Below are positions 18,986 to 26,355 of a DNA stretch of 64,000 nucleotides, one piece after another. The stretch is from Bifidobacterium mellis (lineage in GTDB: Bacteria; Actinomycetota; Actinomycetes; Actinomycetales; Bifidobacteriaceae). The notes under the pieces are model-generated. The model ran no database searches, was not told the origin of the DNA, and worked only from the letters and a program-made list of their open reading frames with translations. How positions within the stretch are numbered: the first letter of the stretch is position 1; the number at the start of each line of letters is the position of its first letter. The stretch is taken from contig NZ_KQ033885.1 in the NCBI RefSeq assembly GCF_000967265.1, positions 1,531,538 to 1,595,537 on the forward strand, given 5' to 3'. The position numbers and the translations under genes were made by a program.

Positions 18986-19470
18986 GACAAAACCGCCTTT
19001 CGTGAATCAGTCGACTGCTGCTGGAGCTGCACTCCCATTCCGGCCAGGATGGCCCTGACCGCTTGAACATCCTCCGAGGTGCCCAGCAGCTCGAAGCGAT
19101 AGAGCTCAGGGACGCCGCACCGGCGGGCTATCAACGGGCCGGCTGCGCAATAGGCGCTGCCGAAGTTTCGGTTGCCCGAGGTGATGACCCCGCGAATCAG
19201 CCCGCGGTTGACCGGATTGTTCAGGAAGTGGATGACCTGCTTGGGCACGGCTCCCTTGGCTGACCCGCCGCCATAGGTGGGCACCAGCAGAAGGTAGGGC
19301 GTATCCATAACGGGCATGGGCTGGCGCCGCTCATACAGGGGGATGCGGATGGGCCCCTCCACGCCCAGCCGCTGTACAAAGCGGTGGGTGTTGTTGGAGA
19401 CGCTGGAGAAATACACCAGCCTGGAGGCGCCATCGGGAGGATCGTGCCGATCCACATCTGCTGAGGACAT
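18982..19470 (-). CDS. nrdI2: Second NrdI, partner of the class Ie NrdF2 (162 aa)
   Basis: Flavodoxin-like NrdI paralogue with the same FMN motifs as the first copy ([45 protein letters not shown]) but clearly divergent in sequence. ATG 19470 is chosen for the AAGGAG RBS 9 nt upstream and because the upstream frame crosses the promoter. It is coupled to nrdF2 by an ATGA overlap. In class Ie systems NrdI supplies superoxide for tyrosine hydroxylation, which explains a dedicated copy; that role here is inferred from family knowledge. Confidence 0.92.
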   Translation of the reverse strand: MSSADVDRHDPPDGASRLVYFSSVSNNTHRFVQRLGVEGPIRIPLYERRQPMPVMDTPYLLLVPTYGGGSAKGAVPKQVIHFLNNPVNRGLIRGVITSGNRNFGSAYCAAGPLIARRCGVPELYRFELLGTSEDVQAVRAILAGMGVQLQQQSTDSRKAVLS

Positions 19471-19495
19471 AGTGACTGCTGCTCCTTGATAAACA

Positions 19496-19537
19496 CTATA
19501 TATTGGATAAAATTGTCCAGCCAACCACAATATATAG
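19496..19537 (-). promoter_or_regulatory. Paired NrdR boxes and promoter of nrdI2-nrdF2
   Basis: CTATATATTG (19496-19505) and CAATATATAG (19528-19537) are reverse complements of each other with centres 32 bp apart, matching the spacing at the nrdI-nrdE promoter. On the minus strand TTGGCT and TATATA with a 16-nt spacer lie within this stretch, so the proximal box covers the -10 region, ideal for repression. Confidence 0.75.
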
Positions 19538-19648
19538 GTTTATCCAGGGCGACACAAGTTCACAGGAGCAAAACCACCCCCGCTGTGAGATTCCATACAA
19601 GAACGGAGACGGCCATCATTTACATTTACGCTGGCGCCCTTACGACCT

Positions 19649-20755
19649 TTAGTCAGGAATCGGGTCCTGCGGCAAACCCTGTCGACGCAGGTCGGCGCAA
19701 ACCTCCAGGACCCGGTCGTTGGCCTCCCGCTCCCCCACAGTGATGCGGATGCCCTCGCCGGGGAAGGTTCTGACCGACAGGCCGGCATCGCGGAAACGCT
19801 GATCAGCCTGCGACGCGGCCTGGCCCAGAGGCAGCCAGTAGTAGTTGGCCCGAGGTTCAGGAATCTTCCACCCCTGCCCCTTCAAACCAGCCAGGATTCT
19901 GGCCCGTTCCTGCTTGAGTGCCTGGACCCGTTCGGCCAGGCGGTCCTGTGCGTCCAGGCTGGCCATTGCCGCCGTCTGGGCCACATCGGTGACGCCGAAG
20001 GGCAGGGCCACCTTGTTCATGCCGGCGATGATCGGCTCGGCAGCCACGGCGTATCCGATCCGCAGACCCGCCAGTCCGTAGGCCTTGGAGAAGGTCCGGG
20101 CCACTATCACATTGGGATGCTCGCGCATGAGCGACAATCCGTCGGCTCGATCAGGGTCGTCGTTGAACTGTATGTAGGCCTCGTCGAAGAGCACCGGCAG
20201 GTCCGCAGGCAGGGCTTGCAGCAGCCGTTCGGCCTGGCTGCGATCGACATTGGTCGCAGTCGGGTTGTTGGGGTTGTTGACAATGACCAATCTGGTGTGG
20301 TCATTGACCGCAGCGATCATGGACTCGATGTCATGCCGCCCCTGCTTATCCAGAGGCACGGGCACCCCAGTGGCGCCAGCCATGGTGACGATGATGGGAT
20401 AGGCCTCGAAACTGCGCCAGGGATAGACCACCTGATCGCCCTGACCGGCCACCAGGTCAACCAGCTGGGTGATGACCTCAGTGGATCCACATCCCAGCTG
20501 AATGCATGCCGGGTCCACCCCGTGCAGCCGGGCCAGCCGCTCCACCAGACGGGTGCCGCGCATGTCCGGATAGCGGTTCAGATGGCCCAGGGCCTGCTCG
20601 GAGACGGTCTGAAGCACGCCGGGCAGGGGCGGGTAGGGGTTCTCGTTGCTGGAGATCTTGTAACTGTTCAATCCGGGAACGGCTGGTGCAGGGCTGCCCT
20701 GCCGGTATCCGGGAAGGGCATCGATGCTGGCGCGATGACGATAATACATGGGCAC
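19649..20755 (-). CDS. HisC-like histidinol-phosphate / aromatic aminotransferase (about 368 aa)
   Basis: PLP fold-type I aminotransferase of the HisC subfamily. KISSNENPYPPLPGV near the N-terminus, the VNNPNNPTAT motif, LFDEAYIQF (PLP-binding Asp and Tyr) and TFSKAYGLAGLRIGY with the PLP lysine are all present. It could be the histidine biosynthetic HisC or the related aromatic-amino-acid transaminase (Pat) of actinobacteria; there is no his operon here, which favours the latter slightly. Met at 20755 is preferred because GGGGG lies about 8 nt upstream. It is downstream of groES but separated by a terminator. Confidence 0.82.
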   Translation of the reverse strand: MPMYYRHRASIDALPGYRQGSPAPAVPGLNSYKISSNENPYPPLPGVLQTVSEQALGHLNRYPDMRGTRLVERLARLHGVDPACIQLGCGSTEVITQLVDLVAGQGDQVVYPWRSFEAYPIIVTMAGATGVPVPLDKQGRHDIESMIAAVNDHTRLVIVNNPNNPTATNVDRSQAERLLQALPADLPVLFDEAYIQFNDDPDRADGLSLMREHPNVIVARTFSKAYGLAGLRIGYAVAAEPIIAGMNKVALPFGVTDVAQTAAMASLDAQDRLAERVQALKQERARILAGLKGQGWKIPEPRANYYWLPLGQAASQADQRFRDAGLSVRTFPGEGIRITVGEREANDRVLEVCADLRRQGLPQDPIPD

Positions 20756-20821
20756 CATGCTAGCGGCCCCCAAATGTCCCTGCGGTGTCTGTTCCGCTGC
20801 ACGGCCCTCCCGGGATGCAAA

Positions 20822-20854
20822 TGGCCCCTGGTCCTTCCGCAGGACCAGGGGCCA
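20822..20854 (-). terminator. Terminator of groES
   Basis: Perfect 14-bp stem TGGCCCCTGGTCCT / AGGACCAGGGGCCA with a 5-nt loop, followed on the minus strand by TTTGC. Confidence 0.85.
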
Positions 20855-20869
20855 CTATCTCCCGCCTCT

Positions 20870-21163
20870 TTACTTGAGGATGGCCAGAACGTCGCGCGCG
20901 GACACAATCAGGTAGTCCTCGCCGCCGTAGTTGACCTCGGTGCCGCCGTACTTGGAGTACAGAACCTTGTCGCCAACCTTGACATCCATGGGGATGCGCT
21001 CGCCCTTGTCGTCACGACGGCCGGGGCCTGCCGCCAGCACCTCGCCCTGCTGGGGCTTCTCCTTGGCGGTATCGGGGATGACCAGCCCGGAAGCGGTCTT
21101 GGTCTCCGCCTCAGCCTGCTTGATGACGATCTTGTCTTCCAACGGTGTGAGTGAAATCGACAC
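20870..21163 (-). CDS. groES: Co-chaperonin GroES (97 aa)
   Basis: Cpn10 heptamer that caps GroEL. It starts [15 protein letters not shown], has the mobile-loop region [16 protein letters not shown], and ends [16 protein letters not shown]. Length is normal. The GTG at 21163 has a strong AGGAGG RBS 6 nt upstream; the open frame up to 21247 is leader. No groEL follows; separate groEL location is usual in actinobacteria. It is controlled by a CIRCE element. Confidence 0.96.
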   Translation of the reverse strand: MSISLTPLEDKIVIKQAEAETKTASGLVIPDTAKEKPQQGEVLAAGPGRRDDKGERIPMDVKVGDKVLYSKYGGTEVNYGGEDYLIVSARDVLAILK

Positions 21164-21265
21164 TGTGGACCTCCTACATCTTGTGAGAACAGCCAATGAA
21201 CCCACGCCGGAACGTCGATGAGAGGCTGACGAACACTCACCACGCATTCCTTTGCGCTACAAGTT

Positions 21266-21294
21266 ATAGTAGCGCGAAATTAGCACTCTGCCAA
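21266..21294 (-). promoter_or_regulatory. Promoter of groES
   Basis: Minus-strand TTGGCA (-35), 17-nt spacer, TACTAT (-10). The -35 hexamer lies in the spacer of the CIRCE element, so HrcA binding should block RNA polymerase. Confidence 0.75.
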
Positions 21295-21306
21295 CTTGAG
21301 TGCTAA
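21280..21306. promoter_or_regulatory. CIRCE operator (HrcA site)
   Basis: Perfect TTAGCACTC-N9-GAGTGCTAA, upstream of groES. Established binding site of the heat-shock repressor HrcA. Confidence 0.96.
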
Positions 21307-21341
21307 CGCTGGTGGTGAAAGAAAGGTCGCCGACTGGTCGC

Positions 21342-22766
21342 TCAGGACTTGGCTGCCGGACGACGCCGGGCCAATATGGCCTCCACGCCGATGGACAGGG
21401 AGTCCTCGCTGCGATCGGGCACCTCGACCTGGGCCTGCATCTCCCGCTTGTGAAAGTCGTCGGGCCGACCATCGGCCTTTTTCTTTTCGGGGGGACGGGC
21501 CACGGAAACCTGACGAGTGGACTTGATCTCCAGGCTTTGGGGACCTTCGTCTTCGCTGCTCTTGCCATCCTTGCCTGATCCCTCGCCACGGGCTGATCCC
21601 AGGGAGAAGGAGATCAGATCCTGGCCCGCCGCCATGCCGAAGGCGTCCAAGGCCGGAGAAGGACTGATGCGCTCGAGCTCATTGGTGGCATCGTCCTGGG
21701 CCTTCGCCAAGGACGATGAAGCTGGGCGCTCTTTGCCAGCAGACGCAGAGACCGATCCGGGCTGGTCTGAATGGGCAGCGGTGGATTGGGCAGGTACGGA
21801 CTCCGGCGCAGTCGGCCGGGCTGCAGACTTGGAGGCAGCAGACTTGTTCACTGACGATTTAGGCGGAGCAGTTTTAGAAGCAGTCTTTTGAGCCTTTGAA
21901 GATTTGGTGGTTGCCGGTTTGGAAGCCGTCGGCCCAGAAGCCGTTTGTTTGGCTGGGGTCCGTTCAGAGGCCTTCTTGGCGACGGACGGACCATTCGACG
22001 CATGTCCGGTCTGCACAGCGGTCTTCTTCGTCGACTGGACGGACCCGGCCGAACCCTTGGCCTTGCTGCTGTTGACCGTCGACTTCGCAGGCTTGGCCGA
22101 ATTGTGCCGCCTGGCCTTGAGGGCTGCCTGCTGATCAGCCTTGGCCTGGGCCAGCGTTCGACGAATCTCACCCTGGTCAAGCACATCCGTGGCAGTGTCC
22201 GTGCGGCCCTCATTCTTGGTCTGCCCAGGCCTGCCGGAGGTCCTGCTCTTGGTCAGACTGGCCGCCTGCTGACGACGCTGCCGGGCACGCCGCTGGGCCA
22301 AATTGCGCTCCCAGGCCCGAGCCTGGGCTGAAGCATGCGCGCCTGCCGCCAACACCACCATCACCAAGGCCAGAGGAATCAAAGTGAACCATGGGCTGTA
22401 GCCCAAGGGGAAAGAGAGCCCAGCCACCAGCAGGGTGACGACCAAGAGGACAAGGACCAGGATGCGACGACGGCGTATGGCCGCGCGGCGCAACTGTCTG
22501 ATCTGCTTGATGCGCTGGGCCTGACTGCGCCGGTTGCCATCCTGCTGCCCTTGCTGCATGACCAACCCTTTCACCGTCCTCGACTGCCTGTCGCAGAACC
22601 TCATGCCGTCTTCCCGCCCCACCATGTGCAGGGAGGTGGAAAGCCTGTCCTGGCGATGCTCCGAGGCCCGCTTCATGCCCTTGACGGTGCGAAACGGCAG
22701 CCAACCCAGCACCAGAATCACTGCAATCACCAAAACCACGATGCTGCTGAGTGATTCATAAACCAT
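21342..22766 (-). CDS. Conserved membrane protein with Lys/Ala/Ser-rich tail, function unknown (474 aa)
   Basis: Not recognised as a named family. Residues about 5-25 form one hydrophobic segment (SIVVLVIAVILVLGWLPF). A pair of segments follows an Arg-rich stretch at about 100-145 (ILVLVLLVVTLLVAGLSF, then TLIPLALVMVVLAAGAHA). The remaining 300 residues are hydrophilic, low-complexity and rich in Lys, Ala, Ser and Thr, probably disordered and cytoplasmic. The last 80 residues are again more complex (SPALDAFGMAAGQDLISFSLG, then SIGVEAILARRRPAAKS), suggesting a conserved short C-terminal motif. It lies upstream of groES on the same strand but with the heat-shock promoter between them. No clear RBS is seen. 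Confidence 0.75.
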   Translation of the reverse strand: MVYESLSSIVVLVIAVILVLGWLPFRTVKGMKRASEHRQDRLSTSLHMVGREDGMRFCDRQSRTVKGLVMQQGQQDGNRRSQAQRIKQIRQLRRAAIRRRRILVLVLLVVTLLVAGLSFPLGYSPWFTLIPLALVMVVLAAGAHASAQARAWERNLAQRRARQRRQQAASLTKSRTSGRPGQTKNEGRTDTATDVLDQGEIRRTLAQAKADQQAALKARRHNSAKPAKSTVNSSKAKGSAGSVQSTKKTAVQTGHASNGPSVAKKASERTPAKQTASGPTASKPATTKSSKAQKTASKTAPPKSSVNKSAASKSAARPTAPESVPAQSTAAHSDQPGSVSASAGKERPASSSLAKAQDDATNELERISPSPALDAFGMAAGQDLISFSLGSARGEGSGKDGKSSEDEGPQSLEIKSTRQVSVARPPEKKKADGRPDDFHKREMQAQVEVPDRSEDSLSIGVEAILARRRPAAKS

Positions 22767-22842
22767 AGGTACTACGTTAGTTGACGGTATGCCCCAAGCG
22801 GCAAGTCAAACCCAGCGTGTCGACCATGTCCGCCCAAGGGGC

Positions 22843-23496
22843 TCATAGACGAGCCAGCAGATCGGGATCGAATCGGTCGCTGATCCAGGCGAAGGTCAGG
22901 TGGTCCCGCCACTGTCCGTTTACATACATGTAGCTATGGCGCAGCCCCTCCGGCTCCATGCCCAGCTTTTGGACTACACGCAGGGAGCGCTGGTTTTCAG
23001 GCAGAATCGCAACCTCCAGACGGTGTAGATGAGGCCCCTTCCTGTCCCTGAAGGCCCAATTCGCCAACATGGCCAAGGCCAGCGGCGCGAATCCGTGACC
23101 AATCCAATCCTGATCCACCCAGTAGCCCGCTACCGCCGTGCACATGGACCCGTATCGGATGGCACCCAGGGAAATCTGCCCGACAATGCTCTGATGAAAC
23201 TCCATGAGGAAGACCGCTGAAGTGCCCTCCTGCCGGGAACGCTCCAACTCCTGCATCCACTGGGCATAGGTCATGCCGGGTCCGTGGCGGGGATCCCCTG
23301 ATTCCCATGGGGCCAGCCAATCACGATTCCTCCACCGGACCGCATTCCAGGCTGCCTGGTCACCCTCGCGGATGGGCCTCAGCAGGAAGTCCCCGTGGCC
23401 TGGAGGCGGAGTCAGACGATCAGGCAGATCCAGGGCATGGTACGACCGGGCTCGGGAACCCTGCCAGACCTGGCGGAAGGTATGCAGAACCGACAT
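22843..23496 (-). CDS. GNAT N-acetyltransferase, RimJ/RimL type (217 aa)
   Basis: Acetyl-CoA-dependent N-acetyltransferase, likely acting on a protein N-terminus or small amine. FLLRPIREGDQAAWNAVRWRN at the start and the late LHRLEVAILPENQRSLRVVQKLGMEPEG are typical of RimJ-like proteins; the acetyl-CoA site lies around AGYWVDQDWIGHGFAPLAL. ATG 23496 is preferred; the frame is open to 23535. It is divergent from the formyl-THF cyclo-ligase gene. Confidence 0.85.
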   Translation of the reverse strand: MSVLHTFRQVWQGSRARSYHALDLPDRLTPPPGHGDFLLRPIREGDQAAWNAVRWRNRDWLAPWESGDPRHGPGMTYAQWMQELERSRQEGTSAVFLMEFHQSIVGQISLGAIRYGSMCTAVAGYWVDQDWIGHGFAPLALAMLANWAFRDRKGPHLHRLEVAILPENQRSLRVVQKLGMEPEGLRHSYMYVNGQWRDHLTFAWISDRFDPDLLARL

Positions 23497-23576
23497 GACT
23501 CCATATTCCCACCGAACGGCAGCCGAGGCGGGCATGCGTCCACCCGGGGAGAACTCCTGCTGGTAGAACTGAGGAC

Positions 23577-24254
23577 ATGGACGAGCAGGAACGCATCAAT
23601 GCGGAAAAGCAGGATCGGCGCGGCCGGCTGCTTGAAGCCAGACGGCGCATCGACCCGGCTCAATGCCTGGACGCAGGCCGCAGGCTCGCCGATCTGCTGG
23701 CCGGCCAGGTGCTTGCCAAGCTCGGGCACTCACGAGGCGACCAGAGCCTGACCGTGGCTGCCTTTTCCTCCATTCGGGGGGAGATAGCCATGGACCCCAG
23801 CCTGGACCTTCTGGTGGGCCGGGGCTATCAGGTGCTCATCCCCATGCTGGGCACGGGCATCCAAGTAGGTTGGGGACGCCTGCAATCAGAGCAGGATCTG
23901 GAGGACATGAAGCGGATTCCCGGCTGGCGGCCGGATGAACCCGATATGCCGGCCCTGCCACCGCAGGCCTTGAATCAGGCCGATCTGATCCTGGTGCCCG
24001 CACTGGCCATCGACCACGCCGGCATTCGTCTGGGTCGGGGCGGCGGCTGGTATGACCGGGCTCTGGCCCTGCGGGCAGAACAGACTTCAGTGGTGGGCAT
24101 CTGCTGGCCTGGCGAATTCGTGGAAGACCCTCTGCCCCATCTGGACCACGATCTTCCTGTGGATGCCGTCCTGACGCCCGAAGGTTTCACGCCCACAGCC
24201 GCAGGTCAGTCACGAAGGCCCGGAGCGGACCATAATGGTGATGAACAAGACTGA
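23577..24254 (+). CDS. 5-formyltetrahydrofolate cyclo-ligase (225 aa)
   Basis: ATP-dependent conversion of 5-formyl-THF to 5,10-methenyl-THF in one-carbon metabolism. The N-terminal KQDRRGRLLEARRRID, the VAAFSSIRGEIAMDP strand, and the diagnostic LILVPALAIDHAGIRLGRGGGWYDRAL with the Gly-rich ATP/substrate loop are present. The C-terminal LPHLDHDLPVDAVLTPEG also fits. It is followed by an fmdB-like gene, a common actinobacterial pairing. Confidence 0.93.
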   Translation: MDEQERINAEKQDRRGRLLEARRRIDPAQCLDAGRRLADLLAGQVLAKLGHSRGDQSLTVAAFSSIRGEIAMDPSLDLLVGRGYQVLIPMLGTGIQVGWGRLQSEQDLEDMKRIPGWRPDEPDMPALPPQALNQADLILVPALAIDHAGIRLGRGGGWYDRALALRAEQTSVVGICWPGEFVEDPLPHLDHDLPVDAVLTPEGFTPTAAGQSRRPGADHNGDEQD

Positions 24255-24355
24255 CGAGAGGCCCGGTGCCGATTCTTCTGGTCGAAGCCACCACTAGGAT
24301 ATTGGGTGTTGAACCAATCGTCGCGCGAACCGACCATCAGCGGAGGGAAAGAACG

Positions 24356-24568
24356 GTGCCCACCTATCATTATCGTTGCAAGAACTGCGGATACGACTTT
24401 ACCAGGGAGCAGTCTTTCAACGACGAGCCCATCACCATCTGCCCCAAGTGCGGGCAGCAGCAGGTCCGCAAGGTCTTCTCCGCAGTGCCCATCGAGTTCA
24501 AGGGCCATGGTTTCTACCGGACCGACGGAGCCTCATCCTCCTCTTCAAGCTCCACAAGCAGCAAGTAA
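24356..24568 (+). CDS. FmdB-family zinc-ribbon protein (70 aa)
   Basis: Small putative regulatory protein. It starts PTYHYRCKNCGYDFTREQ and has the two zinc-binding pairs CKNC and CPKC, then RKVFSAVPIEFKGHGFYRTD and a Ser-rich tail. The GTG at 24356 is chosen from the CGGAGGG RBS and the family N-terminus. It follows the cyclo-ligase and precedes the SAF-domain gene, the order seen in many actinobacteria. Confidence 0.9.
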   Translation: MPTYHYRCKNCGYDFTREQSFNDEPITICPKCGQQQVRKVFSAVPIEFKGHGFYRTDGASSSSSSSTSSK

Positions 24569-24644
24569 GTAGACCGGAAGGCACATTCGACCACATCGGC
24601 CATGCAGACCCATATGCCTGCCAAAATCCTGGCAGGCTGGGGGC

Positions 24645-25584
24645 ATGGTCGATTTTTCCATCTTCAGCAATAAAGACAAGCCTTCAGCCGCCGCCGGATC
24701 CCTGACCCGCAGACGGCGGCTATTTAAGCTGCGACGTGCGGGAGCCGCCCTGGCATTGGGGCTGGTGGTCTTCTGCACCCTGCAGATCCTGGTCCAAGCC
24801 CAGGGTCGCCTGTCTATATTGGTCGCCGCGCGGCCCATTGCACGCGGATCAGCCATCGAGCCTGGCATGGTTGAAACGCGGATCCTGCATGGCAGGGAAC
24901 GGCTGCCCGGCCTGATAGCCTCATTTGGGCAAGTACGTGGACGGCGGCTGATGATCAGCCTCCACACAGGGCAACCGCTGACCACGGCCATGATCAGCAG
25001 CAGACCGGCACAGCCACCCGGAACCACCCCGGTGACCGTACGTCTGGCTGACGATCCAGCAGACCTGCAGGCCGGCGACAAGGTGAATTTGCTGGCCTCT
25101 GGAGACTGCCCAGCCGGTGCCGGCCCGCATCCTGTCCAGCCAAGTTCCCTGCCACCCACCTCCGCGAGAGACCAGCCTGGCGCTGACAGAAAACCAGAGT
25201 TTCCTCACATCCTGCAGGTCAGCGGCCTGCAAACGTCAGCTCCCGGTCAGACCTCAGACGGCGGACAATGCATGATAGCCGAGCAGGCACTGGCGCTACA
25301 ACCGGCACAGACCATAGCCAAAGATCGATCCGATCTGGAAGGACGGGAGGGCAACCAGGTCCGGCAAGCGTCCCAGGCGGTCTTCGCCCTTGATGCCAGT
25401 CAGGCTCTGCTCTTGCTATCGCTGGATCCATCTACACCTGTCATTGCCATCCGCCCCGACAGAACTTCTGCACCGACACCCTCCATTCATGTCGGAAAAC
25501 CGAAACCATCCTGGGCCCGCGATAATGGAGGAAGAAGCAGACGTGGGCGCTCCATGTCTCTTATCAGCTACGGAAGGATGCAGG
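24645..25584 (+). CDS. SAF-domain (CpaB/RcpC-like) membrane protein with lost stop codon
   Basis: The N-terminal ~30 residues are basic, then one transmembrane helix (GAALALGLVVFCTLQILV, about 33-50). A SAF-type domain follows (ILVAARPIARGSAIEPGMVETRIL, then GQPLTTAMI), as in Flp pilus assembly CpaB proteins, and then a VTVRLADDPADLQAGDKVNLLA beta domain. Conserved sequence appears to end with PVIAIRP near residue 271 (25457). No in-frame stop follows; the frame stays open across mscL to 27326. The stop was probably lost by mutation or a small indel (a shift of one frame would stop at about 25521). The end given here is simply the mscL start. It may still make a functional domain with a junk tail. 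Confidence 0.65.
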
Positions 25585-26112
25585 ATGGCCTCGATCAATC
25601 AGGTGGCGGCCAAGGATACCGCCGAAGCAGTCCACAAAATCTCACAAATCAGCAACAAGGGTGTGCTGGGCGAATTCAAGCAGTTCATCTCGCGTGGATC
25701 CATGGTGGATATGGCCGTGGGCGTGGTCATGGGCTCGGCGGTGACCAGCGTGGTCAACGCCATCGTCAACAATCTGATCAGCCCACTGATCGCCATGATC
25801 TTCGGCAAACCGGACCTGTCGGGACTCCTGACCATCAGCTACCGGAACGCCACCATCTCCTTCGGTGCCATTCTGACGGCTCTGCTCAACTTCCTCTTGA
25901 TCGCCATCGCCGTCTACTTCTGCATCATCATGCCCATCAACAAGCTGCGGCAGCTGAGCCGGGCGGCCTCGGGCATCAAGGACCAGCCCAACGCTCCCAG
26001 CCCCCAGGACCAGAGCCTGCAGCTGCTACGGCAGATTGCCGACGACATCCATCAGTCAACGAGCGCAGACAGCCAACAGGCTGGGACCGGACTGCCCAAG
26101 GGCCAGGACTAG
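25585..26112 (+). CDS. mscL: Large-conductance mechanosensitive channel MscL (175 aa)
   Basis: Membrane tension-gated channel that protects from osmotic downshock. GVLGEFKQFISRGSMVDMAVGVVMGSAVTSVVNAIVNNL gives the N-terminal amphipathic helix and TM1 pore; TM2 is ILTALLNFLLIAIAVYFCII. The cytoplasmic tail is longer than in E. coli and polar. The ATG at 25585 has GGAAGG about 8 nt upstream. It overlaps the run-on reading frame of the SAF gene in another frame. Confidence 0.95.
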   Translation: MASINQVAAKDTAEAVHKISQISNKGVLGEFKQFISRGSMVDMAVGVVMGSAVTSVVNAIVNNLISPLIAMIFGKPDLSGLLTISYRNATISFGAILTALLNFLLIAIAVYFCIIMPINKLRQLSRAASGIKDQPNAPSPQDQSLQLLRQIADDIHQSTSADSQQAGTGLPKGQD

Positions 26113-26121
26113 GACCGACAG

Positions 26122-26355
26122 TCAGTCGCCGCGCTCATTGGGGAAGAGCCCCCAATGGGGCGGCAGCTCGCCCAGGATCCGCCGGTCATCCCCGGCAAGA
26201 CGATCGTGCTCACAGACCCGATCCTGGGGATCCTCCTCGGTGCCATCAACATCGAACCGTTCCCTGCCTGGACGAACCACCCGCCGATGGCGACGCCGAC
26301 GCGGAGCCGCAGGCTCACCAGACTGACTTCCACGGTCTAGCTGATTATCCGCCAT
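26122..26355 (-). CDS. Small conserved hypothetical protein (77 aa)
   Basis: The start overlaps the stop of the upstream 1240-residue gene (TGATG), so it is translationally coupled and likely real. The protein is very polar: a basic block PRRRRHRRVVRPGRERFD, then DVDGTEEDPQDRV and the C-terminal ILGELPPHWG motif. No membrane segment or known domain. It belongs to the FHA/helicase-like operon and may be a small partner of those proteins. Function unknown. Confidence 0.7.
   Translation of the reverse strand: MADNQLDRGSQSGEPAAPRRRRHRRVVRPGRERFDVDGTEEDPQDRVCEHDRLAGDDRRILGELPPHWGLFPNERGD

Noticed and set aside
24616-24637. Hairpin GCCTGCCA/TGGCAGGC between fmdB-like and SAF genes as a terminator
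   Set aside because: No T-run follows and the SAF start codon is 8 nt away; more likely chance or a translation-modulating stem.
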